Assembly: GCA_003543235.1 (NCBI GenBank)
Contig: DPJA01000038.1
Coordinates: 571,343-635,342 of the forward strand
Direction: 5' to 3'
DNA: 64,000 nt
Source of the DNA: Lachnospiraceae bacterium
Lineage (GTDB): Bacteria > Bacillota > Clostridia > Lachnospirales > Anaerotignaceae
A program made the position numbers and the translations under genes. Below the pieces are notes generated by a model. That model was not told the origin of the DNA, ran no database searches, and saw nothing but the letters and a program-made list of their open reading frames with translations. Below, one piece after another: positions 27,222 through 36,320 of this stretch (its first letter is position 1; the number at the start of each line of letters is the position of its first letter).

Positions 27222-27719
27222 ATGAGAAAAACACACTATGATCAGGAAAGAGCTGTATCATATGCACACAAATGGGCATATGGACGCAATCCACAATACT
27301 ACAATTTTGATGGCCTAGGAGGAGACTGCACAAATTTTGCCTCACAGGTGTTGTATGCCGGTTCAGGGGTTATGAATCCGAAACCAACCTTCGGCTGGTA
27401 TTATTACAACCTAAACAACCGTGCGCCAGCGTGGACTGGTGTTGAATCCCTGTATAAATTCCTTGTCAAGAACCTAGGATTTGGACCAGTAGCGGTAGAT
27501 GCAGATCTTTCTCAGGTAGAACCAGGGGATATTGTCCAGCTTTCTTTCGACGGAAGAGTGTTTAGCCATTCACCTACGATTGTCTCCGTTGGAAAGGCTC
27601 CCTCTCCCTCTAATATCCTCGTCGCCGCACACACGTTAGACGCTGACAATCGTCCACTGAATACTTATCAGTATGTAAGCATTCGCTATTTGCACATTAC
27701 GTATGTAAACACTTGGTAA
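27222..27719 (+). CDS. Amidase-domain (Amidase_6 type) cysteine hydrolase
   Basis: 165 residues with no signal peptide. YDQERAVSYAHKWAYGRN and GGDCTNFASQVLYAG mark the putative amidase domain with a catalytic Cys in GDCTNFASQ; His residues occur in FSHSPTIVSV and AAHTLDADNRP. The family cleaves peptidoglycan-type amides and occurs in spore-associated and phage lysis proteins. The ATG at 27222 sits behind GAGGTGG. It is isolated between a pseudogene and a recombinase relic, which suggests it arrived with mobile DNA. No holin is nearby. Confidence 0.78.
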   Translation: MRKTHYDQERAVSYAHKWAYGRNPQYYNFDGLGGDCTNFASQVLYAGSGVMNPKPTFGWYYYNLNNRAPAWTGVESLYKFLVKNLGFGPVAVDADLSQVEPGDIVQLSFDGRVFSHSPTIVSVGKAPSPSNILVAAHTLDADNRPLNTYQYVSIRYLHITYVNTW

Positions 27720-27896
27720 GTCTACTCTAGCAGCATGGCTGCGCTATACGTAATAAACATAATAAGTAATTGAATACATCCTGATTTAAACATAAACCTA
27801 TAAATTACTATCTATTGCCTCGTTCTCTGCGAGTATAGATGTAATCCTCCTCCAAAATTCCTATATATAGTTATTTCCCACGAAACAACGGGAAAA

Positions 27897-28265
27897 CGGG
27901 CACTTCAAGGCTAAAGAACAGTACTTACTGTCAGGGTTGGTGTACTGCGGTAACTGTGGTATGTCCATGTTTGGGAACTCTCGCTATTGTGGCAGAAACA
28001 AGTTGAAATACGTGACCTATAAGTGTTCTGGCAGAGCCCAACAAAGGAATTGCAATACAAAAGAATTCAATAAGACCTATCTTGAAAATTTTGTATTAGA
28101 AGCCCTGTATCAAAATCTTTTCAGCCATATCCATTGATACGGTAAAGGAAAACCTTCAACGATTGGAACAGCAAAAACACCAACTACAACACAACATAGA
28201 AGAGCTAACCATCAATGTAAATCTTCAAATCAGCGAAAATATGGTGTGCGAGTTAGTGGAAAAAA
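27897..28265 (+). pseudogene. Truncated relic of the large serine recombinase
   Basis: Corresponds to codons about 296-470 of the intact recombinase at 59071-60675: the zinc-ribbon part (LVYCGNCGMSMFGNSRYCG) is almost identical. The catalytic domain is missing, an internal stretch of about 160 bases between CTTTTCAGCC and ATATCCAT is deleted with frame loss, and the copy ends at GTGGAAAAA against the terminator of the neighbouring binding-protein gene. Clearly non-functional. Confidence 0.9.
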
Positions 28266-28268
28266 CAA

Positions 28269-28296
28269 ACCAGAGAAAGTGTCAACTTTCTCTGGT
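28269..28296 (-). terminator. Rho-independent terminator after the binding-protein gene
   Basis: ACCAGAGAAAGT and ACTTTCTCTGGT form a perfect 12-base stem with a four-base loop; the minus strand continues TTGTTTTTT. Ten bases beyond the stop of the minus-strand gene. Confidence 0.9.
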
Positions 28297-28305
28297 GGAT
28301 TAAAA

Positions 28306-29343
28306 TTATTCAGTTACAAAACTTGCATCAATACATTGAGCGATGTCAACTTTTTTGTCAATAAGACCCATATCAAACCATAAATCCATAGCCATCTGAC
28401 TTATTTCTTGAATTTTTCCATTTTTGAAATAATCTTGGTTATCCTCTTTTCCATAAAATTTAACTGTTGGCAGTGTGCTCTCAATTTCCGCAGCATCCAT
28501 ACCGAAACCTTTAGCCATCATTTCAACAGATTCATCATGGTTTGCATTGTAATAATCAACCGCTTCATTCCATGAGTTAACAATTTTTTGTACTGTTGCA
28601 GGGTATTTTGCAATAAAGTCTGAAGAGAAAGATAATGAGTCAACAATTACACCAGGTGCTGTAGAACTGTCTGCAAGAACATTACCAAATTCTGTATTTT
28701 TTGCATTTGTAAGCCATGGTTCCCATGTTACTGCTGCATCAACCTTACCTCCTACAAATGCAGCACCTGCATCACCTGAACTCATGTTTTGAACAATTAT
28801 ATCATCCATAGTCATACCATTTTCTTTAAGTAAATAATTAAAGTAGAATATGCTTGCACCGCCTGTTGTGTCAAGGGCAACATTCTTACCTTTTAAGTCT
28901 GCAAAAGTTTTAATTTCACTTTTAGCAACTACACCGTCACCACCGTCAGAGGTATCAAGCGCCAAAACCTGAACATGGTCAAGGTCTGCCGCAATAGCCA
29001 TTGCATTTGTATCTACTGTTTCAGCAACTGCCTGAAGCTGTCCTGACGCCATAGCCGCTTTTTTATCTCCGCCGTTTTCCATAATTACAAGCTCTACATC
29101 TACTCCGTTTTTCTCAAAAATACCTGCATCTCTTGCTACGAAGAAAGGTGCATATCCTGTCCATGTGCTAAATGCAATTTTTACAGTTCCATCAAACTCA
29201 CCCTCACTTGCCTGTGCTGTTTCTGCTGCACTTGGTTCTTTGGTTTCTGCTGCCCCACTTGTTGGTGTTGCAGTTGACCCACAACCTGCAAGCATCATTC
29301 CTACCATTGCTACTGATAATACACTTTTAACTAATTTCTTCAT
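28306..29343 (-). CDS. ABC transporter substrate-binding lipoprotein (SsuA/NMT1-like)
   Basis: 345-residue extracytoplasmic lipoprotein (lipobox LAGCGS) of the SsuA/TauA/NMT1 type: VKIAFSTWTGYAPFFVARD, VAETVDTNAMAIAADLD, FADLKGKNVALDTTGGAS, VDAAVTWEPWLTNA. It delivers a small, probably anionic or aromatic substrate to an SsuBC-like importer. The matching permease and ATPase are 22 kb away (50268-51858), and the binding protein gene nearest to them is broken (44718-45367), so this copy may have taken over. ATG at 29343 follows GGAGGAA; an upstream in-frame start at 29358 has no site. A terminator hairpin separates it from the acyl-CoA synthetase. Confidence 0.88.
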   Translation of the reverse strand: MKKLVKSVLSVAMVGMMLAGCGSTATPTSGAAETKEPSAAETAQASEGEFDGTVKIAFSTWTGYAPFFVARDAGIFEKNGVDVELVIMENGGDKKAAMASGQLQAVAETVDTNAMAIAADLDHVQVLALDTSDGGDGVVAKSEIKTFADLKGKNVALDTTGGASIFYFNYLLKENGMTMDDIIVQNMSSGDAGAAFVGGKVDAAVTWEPWLTNAKNTEFGNVLADSSTAPGVIVDSLSFSSDFIAKYPATVQKIVNSWNEAVDYYNANHDESVEMMAKGFGMDAAEIESTLPTVKFYGKEDNQDYFKNGKIQEISQMAMDLWFDMGLIDKKVDIAQCIDASFVTE

Positions 29344-29378
29344 AATAAATTCCTCCATTCATTTTAGTTTATTAAAAA

Positions 29379-29417
29379 AACAAGGGCGTTCACAAAAAAT
29401 ATGTAAACACCCTTGTT
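29379..29417 (-). terminator. Terminator between acyl-CoA synthetase and binding-protein genes
   Basis: AACAAGGGTGTTTACA and TGTGAACGCCCTTGTT pair over 16 positions (two wobbles), followed by TTTTT on the minus strand. It lies 10 bases after the synthetase stop and about 35 bases before the next ribosome binding site, so it may end the long operon or allow partial read-through. Confidence 0.88.
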
Positions 29418-29426
29418 TAAGTTAAC

Positions 29427-31460
29427 CTATTTTTTTAGTATTCTTACATCTATTGCCTTTAAACCGTGTTCATAAACAAACACCGGATTTAAATCTGCCT
29501 CTTGAATATCATCATATAAAAACGGAAGTTGTGAAAAAGTTGAAATAGCTTCCGCCAACCCATTTTGGTCAATGCTCTTTTCGCCCCTTATACCCTTAAG
29601 TATAGGGTACATCTTTATTTCTTTTATCATTTCAAGTGCTGTGTCTTTTGAAATTGGGGCAATTCTAAAAGTTATATCTTTCAGCACTTCTGTGTAAACT
29701 CCACCCATTCCAAAGGCTATCACAGGGCCAAACTGAACATCATTTGTCAGCCCAAGAATTACCTCCCTATCACCTTTAATCATCGGTGACAATATAACAC
29801 CTTGAAAATCTTTGCCTTCAGCCGCTTTTTCTATTTCCTTAAAGGAATTTATAATTTTCTCTTCACAACCAATATTCAGCTTTACTCCACCACAGTCGGA
29901 CTTATGAATAATATCTGGAGAAACAACTTTCATTACTAAAGGATATTTTAATACATTAGCATTTTCAATAGCTTCCTCAATCGTTCTGGCAAAAGCCGTA
30001 TCTGGTACAGGTATTCCTATTTTTTTAAGAAAATCCATTGCTTCAGGTTCTAAAATTCTATCGTTATCCTCAAACAATTTTCCTTTGAAATTAACACTTT
30101 CAAAACAAGGGACGTCATCGGCTTTATTCTTATATTCATAATAGGTTGCTATTTTGGACAAAACATATACTGCCCTTTCCCCAGAAGCAAAACAAGGGAT
30201 ATTGTTTTCTCGTAAATATTCTATGCTTTCTTTAATGTCCTTTCCTACCTGAAGCATTACTGCAATGGGCTTTTTCGATACTTTGTAGGCACGAACTATG
30301 CCTTTTGCTGTATCTATAGAATTAAGATACGGTGTGCCAACATACAGTACAATAGCAGCATCGTTTTGTTTTAGAGAAATTTCTATTGCCTTGCCATACT
30401 GCTCTCCTGAGCCTTCAACCGTTAAGTCCACTGGGTTTCGTAGTCCTGCAAAGGATGGAAGGAATTTTGCCAGCTCGTCTTTAATATCCATGTCTGGTTC
30501 ATTTATTTTAAGATCTAAATTATCTGCTTGATCAGTCGTCATTACACCAGGACCACCTGAATTTGTAATGACCGCAAGATTTCTGCCCTTCATTTCAGGC
30601 AATAGCGAAAACCCTTTGCAGACTTCAAACAAATCCTGTAAGGTATCTACTCGTATTGCTCCGCACTGCTTGATTGCCGCATCAAAAACAGCATCCGAAC
30701 CTGCCAAAGAGCCTGTGTGAGAAAGTGCCGCCCTTTGCCCTGTGCTTGTTCTGCCAGATTTAACAATCACAATCGGTTTGGTTTTTGAAACAGCTTTAAC
30801 GGTTTCCATAAATTCTCTTCCGTTATTAACAGTCTCTAAATACAAAGCAATTACCTTGGTATCTTCATCCTTTTCCAAATATTTTAAAAGTTCAATAACG
30901 GTTAAATCTCCGCCATTGCCATAGCTTAAAAATTTTGCAATTCCAACACCATCCGCTGCAGAGAGGGACATAAATGAACCCCCTATAGCACCACTTTGAG
31001 AAATGATGGAAATCCCCCCTTTTGGAGGCATTGTTTCAAGAGTAGCAACAAGATTTGCGTGTGTATTTACAAGTCCAGCACAATTTGGGCCGATGGAACG
31101 AATTCCATATTTAGCGGCGATCTCCATTATTTCCTTTTCTCCATCTGCATTTCCCGCCTCTGAAAAACCAGAACTTATGATTACAGCGGCTTTAATTCCC
31201 TTTTTACCACAATCTTCCATAATATCTTTTAAAGCTGAGGCAGGGGCAGCAATCACCGCCATATCAACAGTTTCTTCAACTTCCAAAACGGAGGTATAGC
31301 CTTTTGCATTTCTTACACTTTGGCTTTTTGGATTAATGGCGTAAACTTCTTCTAATCCACCATCCAAAACTCTGTTAATAAGTATATTAGCAAGCTTTCC
31401 TTCCCCTGCAGAACCAAATACTGCAACCCCCTTGGGGCTAAACATTTCATTAAGCTGCAT
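29427..31460 (-). CDS. ADP-forming acyl-CoA synthetase (acetate-CoA ligase type)
   Basis: Converts an acyl-CoA plus ADP and phosphate to acid plus ATP, the energy-conserving last step of amino acid fermentation. The 677-residue protein is the alpha-beta fusion: CoA-binding domain (MFSPKGVAVFGSAGEGKLA), ligase-CoA domain with IISQSGAIGGSFMS, the phospho-His segment RAALSHTGSLAGSDAVFD, and an ATP-grasp C-terminal domain (YPLVMKVVSPDIIHKSDCGG). Directly downstream of iorB and iorA, it would use the aryl-acyl-CoA they make. ATG at 31460 behind AGAGGTGG; a GTG at 31469 is less likely. Confidence 0.92.
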   Translation of the reverse strand: MQLNEMFSPKGVAVFGSAGEGKLANILINRVLDGGLEEVYAINPKSQSVRNAKGYTSVLEVEETVDMAVIAAPASALKDIMEDCGKKGIKAAVIISSGFSEAGNADGEKEIMEIAAKYGIRSIGPNCAGLVNTHANLVATLETMPPKGGISIISQSGAIGGSFMSLSAADGVGIAKFLSYGNGGDLTVIELLKYLEKDEDTKVIALYLETVNNGREFMETVKAVSKTKPIVIVKSGRTSTGQRAALSHTGSLAGSDAVFDAAIKQCGAIRVDTLQDLFEVCKGFSLLPEMKGRNLAVITNSGGPGVMTTDQADNLDLKINEPDMDIKDELAKFLPSFAGLRNPVDLTVEGSGEQYGKAIEISLKQNDAAIVLYVGTPYLNSIDTAKGIVRAYKVSKKPIAVMLQVGKDIKESIEYLRENNIPCFASGERAVYVLSKIATYYEYKNKADDVPCFESVNFKGKLFEDNDRILEPEAMDFLKKIGIPVPDTAFARTIEEAIENANVLKYPLVMKVVSPDIIHKSDCGGVKLNIGCEEKIINSFKEIEKAAEGKDFQGVILSPMIKGDREVILGLTNDVQFGPVIAFGMGGVYTEVLKDITFRIAPISKDTALEMIKEIKMYPILKGIRGEKSIDQNGLAEAISTFSQLPFLYDDIQEADLNPVFVYEHGLKAIDVRILKK

Positions 31461-31472
31461 CTTTACCACCTC

Positions 31473-32069
31473 TTAGTTTATTACTACTGCTTCAAGCCCA
31501 GCTCTGAAACCTTTCAAGTTGCCCTCCGCAACACTAGGCCATCTCTCTTCTATTACTTGTTCGATTTCTTCCTGTGTAAAAATACCACTTAATTTTGAAT
31601 GTGCAAAAATGGCTCCCAAAGTATATAAATTTTCACGGGCATATTCTGGCACATTTGCAGGGCTTAAAAAGCTAACCATTCCTCCTGCTTTCTTTATTTC
31701 ATCAATTACTATTTCTTCTTCTGGGTAAGGTGCTTTGCCAAGCATTACTGCTGTTGGTTCCCAGTGAGTTCCCAAAACAACAAAATCTGCACCTTTTTTT
31801 GCATATCGTATAGCTTTTAAGGTTTCGGATAATTCCATAGATACAATAAGGTCTGCACCACCCTTTGGAATACTTGGGCCAAAAGTATCTGCACTTCTTC
31901 CAATCCTTAGCTGTGCCTTAACAAAACCGCCTCTTTGTGCCATACCCTTTGTAGGATAATAATTTACATCTATACCTTTTTTTGCGGCAGTAAGTGTAAT
32001 AATATCCGCAATTGTAAGTATCCCCTGTCCACCAACACCAACAATATATATATCGTAATAATTTTTCAT
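31473..32069 (-). CDS. iorB: Indolepyruvate:ferredoxin oxidoreductase beta subunit
   Basis: 198 residues of the gamma-type 2-oxoacid:ferredoxin oxidoreductase domain: IYIVGVGGQGILTIADI, YYPTKGMAQRGGFVKAQLR, GADLIVSMELSETLKAI. With IorA it oxidatively decarboxylates aryl-pyruvates (indolepyruvate, phenylpyruvate, plausibly imidazolepyruvate) to aryl-acetyl-CoA and reduces ferredoxin. Nineteen bases after iorA, GGGGGGAA before the ATG. Confidence 0.94.
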   Translation of the reverse strand: MKNYYDIYIVGVGGQGILTIADIITLTAAKKGIDVNYYPTKGMAQRGGFVKAQLRIGRSADTFGPSIPKGGADLIVSMELSETLKAIRYAKKGADFVVLGTHWEPTAVMLGKAPYPEEEIVIDEIKKAGGMVSFLSPANVPEYARENLYTLGAIFAHSKLSGIFTQEEIEQVIEERWPSVAEGNLKGFRAGLEAVVIN

Positions 32070-32088
32070 TATATTCCCCCCTTTTTAA

Positions 32089-33942
32089 CTACTTAACTAT
32101 AGCATCAAAAGGACACACTGTAGTACACAAACCGCAATCGTTGCACTGTCCCTTATCAATTATTATGCTGTCTTTTCCAAGGCTTATGGCAGGACAACCT
32201 GTTACATTAATGCACTTTTTACACTTTGTGCATTTGTCTTCTATTAAAGTAATAGGGCTGTATTTAACTTTCTTTCTTGTAGCTTGAATAGCACATTCTC
32301 TTCTTGATAATATTACCTTAACTCCCTTTTTGCCTAAAGCATCTGCAAAAGCGTCTGAAACATCGTTACATTCATAAGCATCCACAACATAAAGTTGAGT
32401 AACGCCAAGGCCTTTAACCACCTGTTCAATATCCAGCTGTTTCCATTCACCCATCTGATATTCCTGTTCTGTTCCTGGGTTAACCTGCATTCCTGTCATT
32501 GCTGTCCATCCGTTATCAAGAATTACTACTGTAATATCAATATCATGCTGAAGGGCATTTATAAGCCCTGGAATTCCTCCATGGAAAAATGTAGAATCTC
32601 CTATAGTAGCTACTACAGGTGTTGGTACGTTGCTGTATATAACGCCTTGTGCCAAAGGAATACTTGCACCCATAGCAAGCTCTGTCCACAAAATATCAAA
32701 AGGAGGCATTGTTCCCAAAATTGTACAGCCAATATCACCAGTAATCATAACGTCATCTTTTTTGTAACCCAGCTTTTTAAGTCCCATTTCCATGCCCATA
32801 TATGTACCTCTGTGAGGACATCCTGCACAAAAGCCTATTGGTCTTGCAGCACAGTGCTTTTCTGGTGCATCTAAAACTGGCTCACTTAAAATTTCTGGAA
32901 TTTCCTTGCCTAAAGCTTTGCAAATGCCCAAAACTACAGTGGCACTGTTGTACTCGCCAATTCTTTTATATGTATTATCTTCTTTGCCAATAATAACTCT
33001 TCTAAGTTCTTTTTTATAAGCCTGCATATAAATGTATTTTTCAAGATGTGGCTCCAGTTCTTCGCAAACAACAATAGTTTCACAGTAGTCTAAAATCGAA
33101 TCAATTTTGTCTATTGCATATGGCAAAGTTGCCACAAGCTCCAAGGTTGAAATTTCTGAAACATCTATACTTTCTGCTGAAAGTGCCTCCAGTGCCTCCC
33201 TGGCATAGCCATTTACAATGCCTACGGAAATTAAACCAACGCCGCCTTTTTTGCCAAGCTTAATAACATTTAAATCTTTTTTGGCTATATATTTTTCAGA
33301 AAGTGCTAATCTGTCTATCAAATCTTGGTGCTGATTCATACAAATTACTGCCCCAGCTTTTGTATATTTATCTGGGTCTCTTTTAGGCAGAGGGACTTTT
33401 TCCACTGGTATTTTTCTTTCTTCAACATCAATAACAGCATGCGACTGGGAATTGTTTGTAACAAGTCTTATAAATACAGGTCCTCCAATTTCTTCAGACA
33501 TATCAAAGGCAATTTGAGTCATGTCGTATATTTCCTGTACAGAGCAAGGTTCAAGCATAGGCATGTCAGACATAATTGCAAAACCTCTTGTGTCCTGTTC
33601 ACACATACCTGCTGTTACACCTGGGTCATCTGCAACATAAATTACTAACCCTGCATTACAGCCTGAATAAGCTATACCAATAAGTGAATCATAACAAACA
33701 TTTAAGCCGCTCATTTTAGTGGTGAATAATGCTCTTTGCCCTGCAAGTGCCGCACCTGCTGCAACCTCAAAACCTACCTTTTCATTTACACTCCATTCAA
33801 CCCTTGTGTCAGGCAAATCCATTTTTAAAAGGGATGCAATTGCCTCTGTAGAAGGTGTTCCAGGGTAGCCGCTTACCACTTTAACTGCGGCACTTAATGC
33901 ACCAAATGCTAAAGCTTCGTTACCGCTTACCATTTTTTTCAT
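32089..33942 (-). CDS. iorA: Indolepyruvate:ferredoxin oxidoreductase alpha subunit
   Basis: 617 residues. N-terminal pyrimidine-binding domain (SGNEALAFGALSAAVKVVSG, YPGTPSTEAIA), TPP-binding domain (ITGDIGCTILGTMPPFDILW, ATIGDSTFFHGGIPGLINAL), and two C-terminal iron-sulfur motifs (CTKCKKCINVTGCP; CNDCGLCTTVCPFDA). Typical IorA length. In this operon, with hydroxyacid dehydrogenases and an ADP-forming synthetase, it suggests fermentation of an aromatic or imidazole 2-oxoacid. AGGAGGAA precedes the ATG. Confidence 0.95.
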   Translation of the reverse strand: MKKMVSGNEALAFGALSAAVKVVSGYPGTPSTEAIASLLKMDLPDTRVEWSVNEKVGFEVAAGAALAGQRALFTTKMSGLNVCYDSLIGIAYSGCNAGLVIYVADDPGVTAGMCEQDTRGFAIMSDMPMLEPCSVQEIYDMTQIAFDMSEEIGGPVFIRLVTNNSQSHAVIDVEERKIPVEKVPLPKRDPDKYTKAGAVICMNQHQDLIDRLALSEKYIAKKDLNVIKLGKKGGVGLISVGIVNGYAREALEALSAESIDVSEISTLELVATLPYAIDKIDSILDYCETIVVCEELEPHLEKYIYMQAYKKELRRVIIGKEDNTYKRIGEYNSATVVLGICKALGKEIPEILSEPVLDAPEKHCAARPIGFCAGCPHRGTYMGMEMGLKKLGYKKDDVMITGDIGCTILGTMPPFDILWTELAMGASIPLAQGVIYSNVPTPVVATIGDSTFFHGGIPGLINALQHDIDITVVILDNGWTAMTGMQVNPGTEQEYQMGEWKQLDIEQVVKGLGVTQLYVVDAYECNDVSDAFADALGKKGVKVILSRRECAIQATRKKVKYSPITLIEDKCTKCKKCINVTGCPAISLGKDSIIIDKGQCNDCGLCTTVCPFDAIVK

Positions 33943-33963
33943 ATATATTCCTCCTAAACCAAT

Positions 33964-34926
33964 CTATTTATTAACAATTTCTGATATTATCTTTCCATCC
34001 AAAATATTAATTGCATTTAAAGCTGCTGTAAGCTGAAGTTCGTTAAGACTATCCACAGAAAAGTATGAAATGTGAGGTGTAACAAATATTTTTTCACATT
34101 TAAAAACATCTTCATTTCCTGTGGGTGGTTCATTTTCAATAACATCCAGTGTAGCACCTTCAATTTTCCCGCTTTCCACTGCTTTTATTAATGCTTTTTC
34201 ATCAATTACCTTTCCTCTGGAAGCATTTATAATATGTGCCTCTGGCTTCATAAGGTTAAGCTCTTTTTCTGAAATTAAATGCTTAGTAGTATTGTCCAGC
34301 TTAGAATTTAAGGATATGTAGTCAGCAGTTTTAAAACCCTCTTCAAATTCAACCTTTGTAACGCCCATTTCCTTTGCTGTTTCCTGACTTACAAAGGGGT
34401 CGTAATACATTACTGTCATTCCAAAAGCAACTGCTTTGTTGGCAATAAGCCTCCCTATTCTTCCAAAGCCAACAATAAATAAACTTTGACTTGAAAGCCT
34501 TTTAATTTTTCTTTTTACAGCTTGTGCACCCCATAGACCGTTTTTAATGTCAGAATTATAGGAGGAAAGCTGTTTATTATGTCTATATAAAGCCGCAATT
34601 ACATAATCCGAAACATCTTCGGCACAATAACCAGGAACATTTGTTACATATATTCCTTTTTCTTTTGCCGCCTTAATATCTACCCTGTCGTAGCCAACAC
34701 CGTATACTGATATAACCTTGCATTTTTCAAGCTTATCTATAGTTTCTTTCAGAATATCAACAGATATTTGGCAAATAATTGCATCTGCATTATAGCCAAA
34801 CTTTTCTAAGTCATCTTTGTAATCTTCTGCAGAAAATTTAATTTCGCAATTAGGGAATTTTTCATATATTGCTTTTTTTTCTATCTCATAATCAGGCCAT
34901 TCATTATCAATAATCCATATAAGCAT
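33964..34926 (-). CDS. D-isomer-specific 2-hydroxyacid dehydrogenase, copy 1
   Basis: 320 residues. NAD-binding Rossmann motif VGFGRIGRLIANKA, catalytic Arg in INASRGKVIDEKALI, Glu in IENEPPTGN and His in VTPHISYFS give the full R-E-H triad. It interconverts a 2-oxoacid and its D-2-hydroxyacid. It is a tandem paralogue of the next upstream gene; both start with a nearly identical block (IIDNEWPDYE / IIDEEWPDYE). In this setting an aryl-pyruvate or imidazolepyruvate is a reasonable substrate, but that is inference. Confidence 0.92.
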   Translation of the reverse strand: MLIWIIDNEWPDYEIEKKAIYEKFPNCEIKFSAEDYKDDLEKFGYNADAIICQISVDILKETIDKLEKCKVISVYGVGYDRVDIKAAKEKGIYVTNVPGYCAEDVSDYVIAALYRHNKQLSSYNSDIKNGLWGAQAVKRKIKRLSSQSLFIVGFGRIGRLIANKAVAFGMTVMYYDPFVSQETAKEMGVTKVEFEEGFKTADYISLNSKLDNTTKHLISEKELNLMKPEAHIINASRGKVIDEKALIKAVESGKIEGATLDVIENEPPTGNEDVFKCEKIFVTPHISYFSVDSLNELQLTAALNAINILDGKIISEIVNK

Positions 34927-34937
34927 TTTTAAACCTC

Positions 34938-35906
34938 CTACCCGTTTACCAAATCTGACGGTCTTTCACCATTAAGCATTTTTATAACATTATTGGTTGC
35001 CCTTACCTTAAGTTCCATATAGCTTTCTTCCGAAATATAAGAAACATGAGGAGTTACAACAATCTTTTCACAGTCAAATATTGCTTCATCTGTACTTGGT
35101 GGCTCGTTGGATATTACATCAACCACTGCCCCTGCAATAAGCCCCTTATTAACTGCATCAATCATATCCTGCTCGTTAATTATTCTTCCCCTTGCAGTAT
35201 TAATAAGGTAAGCAGTTTTTTTCATAAGTTGAAAATGCTTTTTGGTTAAAAGATGGTGTGTACCTTCATAATATTTTGCGTTTATGCTTATAAAATCTGC
35301 GGTCTTAAGACCCTCTTCAAGCTCAACCTTTTTAACACAGTATTCGTCCATTTTATTTTGGTCTACATATGGGTCGTAGGCAATAATATTTACATCCAGT
35401 GCTTTTGCCCTTTTTGCAACAGTGCTTCCAATTTTTCCGCATCCTATAATCAGAAGGGTAGAGCCTTTAATACGCCTTACAGGTTCTTGTGCAGACTGAG
35501 CACCCCAAAGACCTTTTTCCACAGCATTTTTATAAAAATCCAGCTTTTTTCCGAAATAATAAATTCCTGATATAACATAATCTGCTAAATCTTCGGCACA
35601 GTAACCTTGAACATTGGTTACCATAATACCTTTTTCTTTTGCCGCTTCAATATCCACCCTGTCAAAACCTCCGCCAAAAAGAGCAATACATTTGCATTTT
35701 TCAAGTCTTTCAATGGTTTCTTTTGGTATGTAAACATAAACCTGTGCAATGATAGCATCTGCCATATACCCAAACTCTTCCAAATCTTTTTTGTAATCAT
35801 TCGTTGAAAATTTGATTATACAGTCAGGATATTTTTCTTTTAATATTCTTGTTTCAACCTCATAATCAGGCCATTCTTCATCTATAATCCAAAATAAAGG
35901 AGCCAT
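34938..35906 (-). CDS. D-isomer-specific 2-hydroxyacid dehydrogenase, copy 2
   Basis: 322 residues, adjacent to and homologous with the preceding entry. NAD motif IGCGKIGSTVAKRA, catalytic residues in LINTARGRIINEQDMI, ISNEPPSTD and VTPHVSYISEES. The substrate loop differs clearly from copy 1 (YFGKKLDFYKNAVEKG against YRHNKQLSSYNSDIKNG), which hints at two different 2-oxoacids rather than a recent duplicate. Eleven bases separate the two genes; AGGAGG precedes the ATG. Confidence 0.92.
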   Translation of the reverse strand: MAPLFWIIDEEWPDYEVETRILKEKYPDCIIKFSTNDYKKDLEEFGYMADAIIAQVYVYIPKETIERLEKCKCIALFGGGFDRVDIEAAKEKGIMVTNVQGYCAEDLADYVISGIYYFGKKLDFYKNAVEKGLWGAQSAQEPVRRIKGSTLLIIGCGKIGSTVAKRAKALDVNIIAYDPYVDQNKMDEYCVKKVELEEGLKTADFISINAKYYEGTHHLLTKKHFQLMKKTAYLINTARGRIINEQDMIDAVNKGLIAGAVVDVISNEPPSTDEAIFDCEKIVVTPHVSYISEESYMELKVRATNNVIKMLNGERPSDLVNG

Positions 35907-35917
35907 TTTCTTTCCTC

Positions 35918-36319
35918 CTATTCCGCAGTAATTACTCCGTTTGTAGCATCCACCGTCACAATATCGCCGTCTTTTATTTCTTTATAAAAACTTGCTTCCA
36001 CTCTATCTGCAAGGGGCATTTCCATGATGATTGCACTGGCAACCAATGTTGTGTCGGGATTTTTTATTAGCATTGCCTTTGGCTCTGTTCCTGCAAGCTG
36101 AAGCTGATACATTCCGTCTGCCTGAACTACTGAACTGCCTTTTCCGTTAGGAAAAACAAGAATTTTTCCTGTGATACACTGTCCGTAAAGACAATGTTGT
36201 TTTTCTATCACAATGCCTGTTTTAGGGTCAACCAGATAAAAGCAAAAATCATCTTCTGATGTTAAAATTTCGCCTGTGGCAACGCCTTCAGAAATTTTAT
36301 GGCATTTATATGTTTTCAT
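35918..36319 (-). CDS. Aconitase X small (swivel) subunit
   Basis: 133 residues of the DUF126 swivel domain: EGVATGEILTSEDDFCFYLV, the signature FPNGKGSSVVQADGMYQL, and PKAMLIKNPDTTLVASAII. Together with the large subunit encoded one base upstream it forms a two-subunit aconitase X hydro-lyase. Characterised members are cis-3-hydroxy-L-proline dehydratases and archaeal phosphomevalonate dehydratase; other substrates are possible. Confidence 0.92.
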   Translation of the reverse strand: MKTYKCHKISEGVATGEILTSEDDFCFYLVDPKTGIVIEKQHCLYGQCITGKILVFPNGKGSSVVQADGMYQLQLAGTEPKAMLIKNPDTTLVASAIIMEMPLADRVEASFYKEIKDGDIVTVDATNGVITAE

Positions 36320-36320
36320 A

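Noticed and set aside
27937..28137. 66-residue zinc-ribbon frame as an independent gene
   Set aside because: It is part of the truncated recombinase relic: no start signal and flanking homology continues outside the frame.
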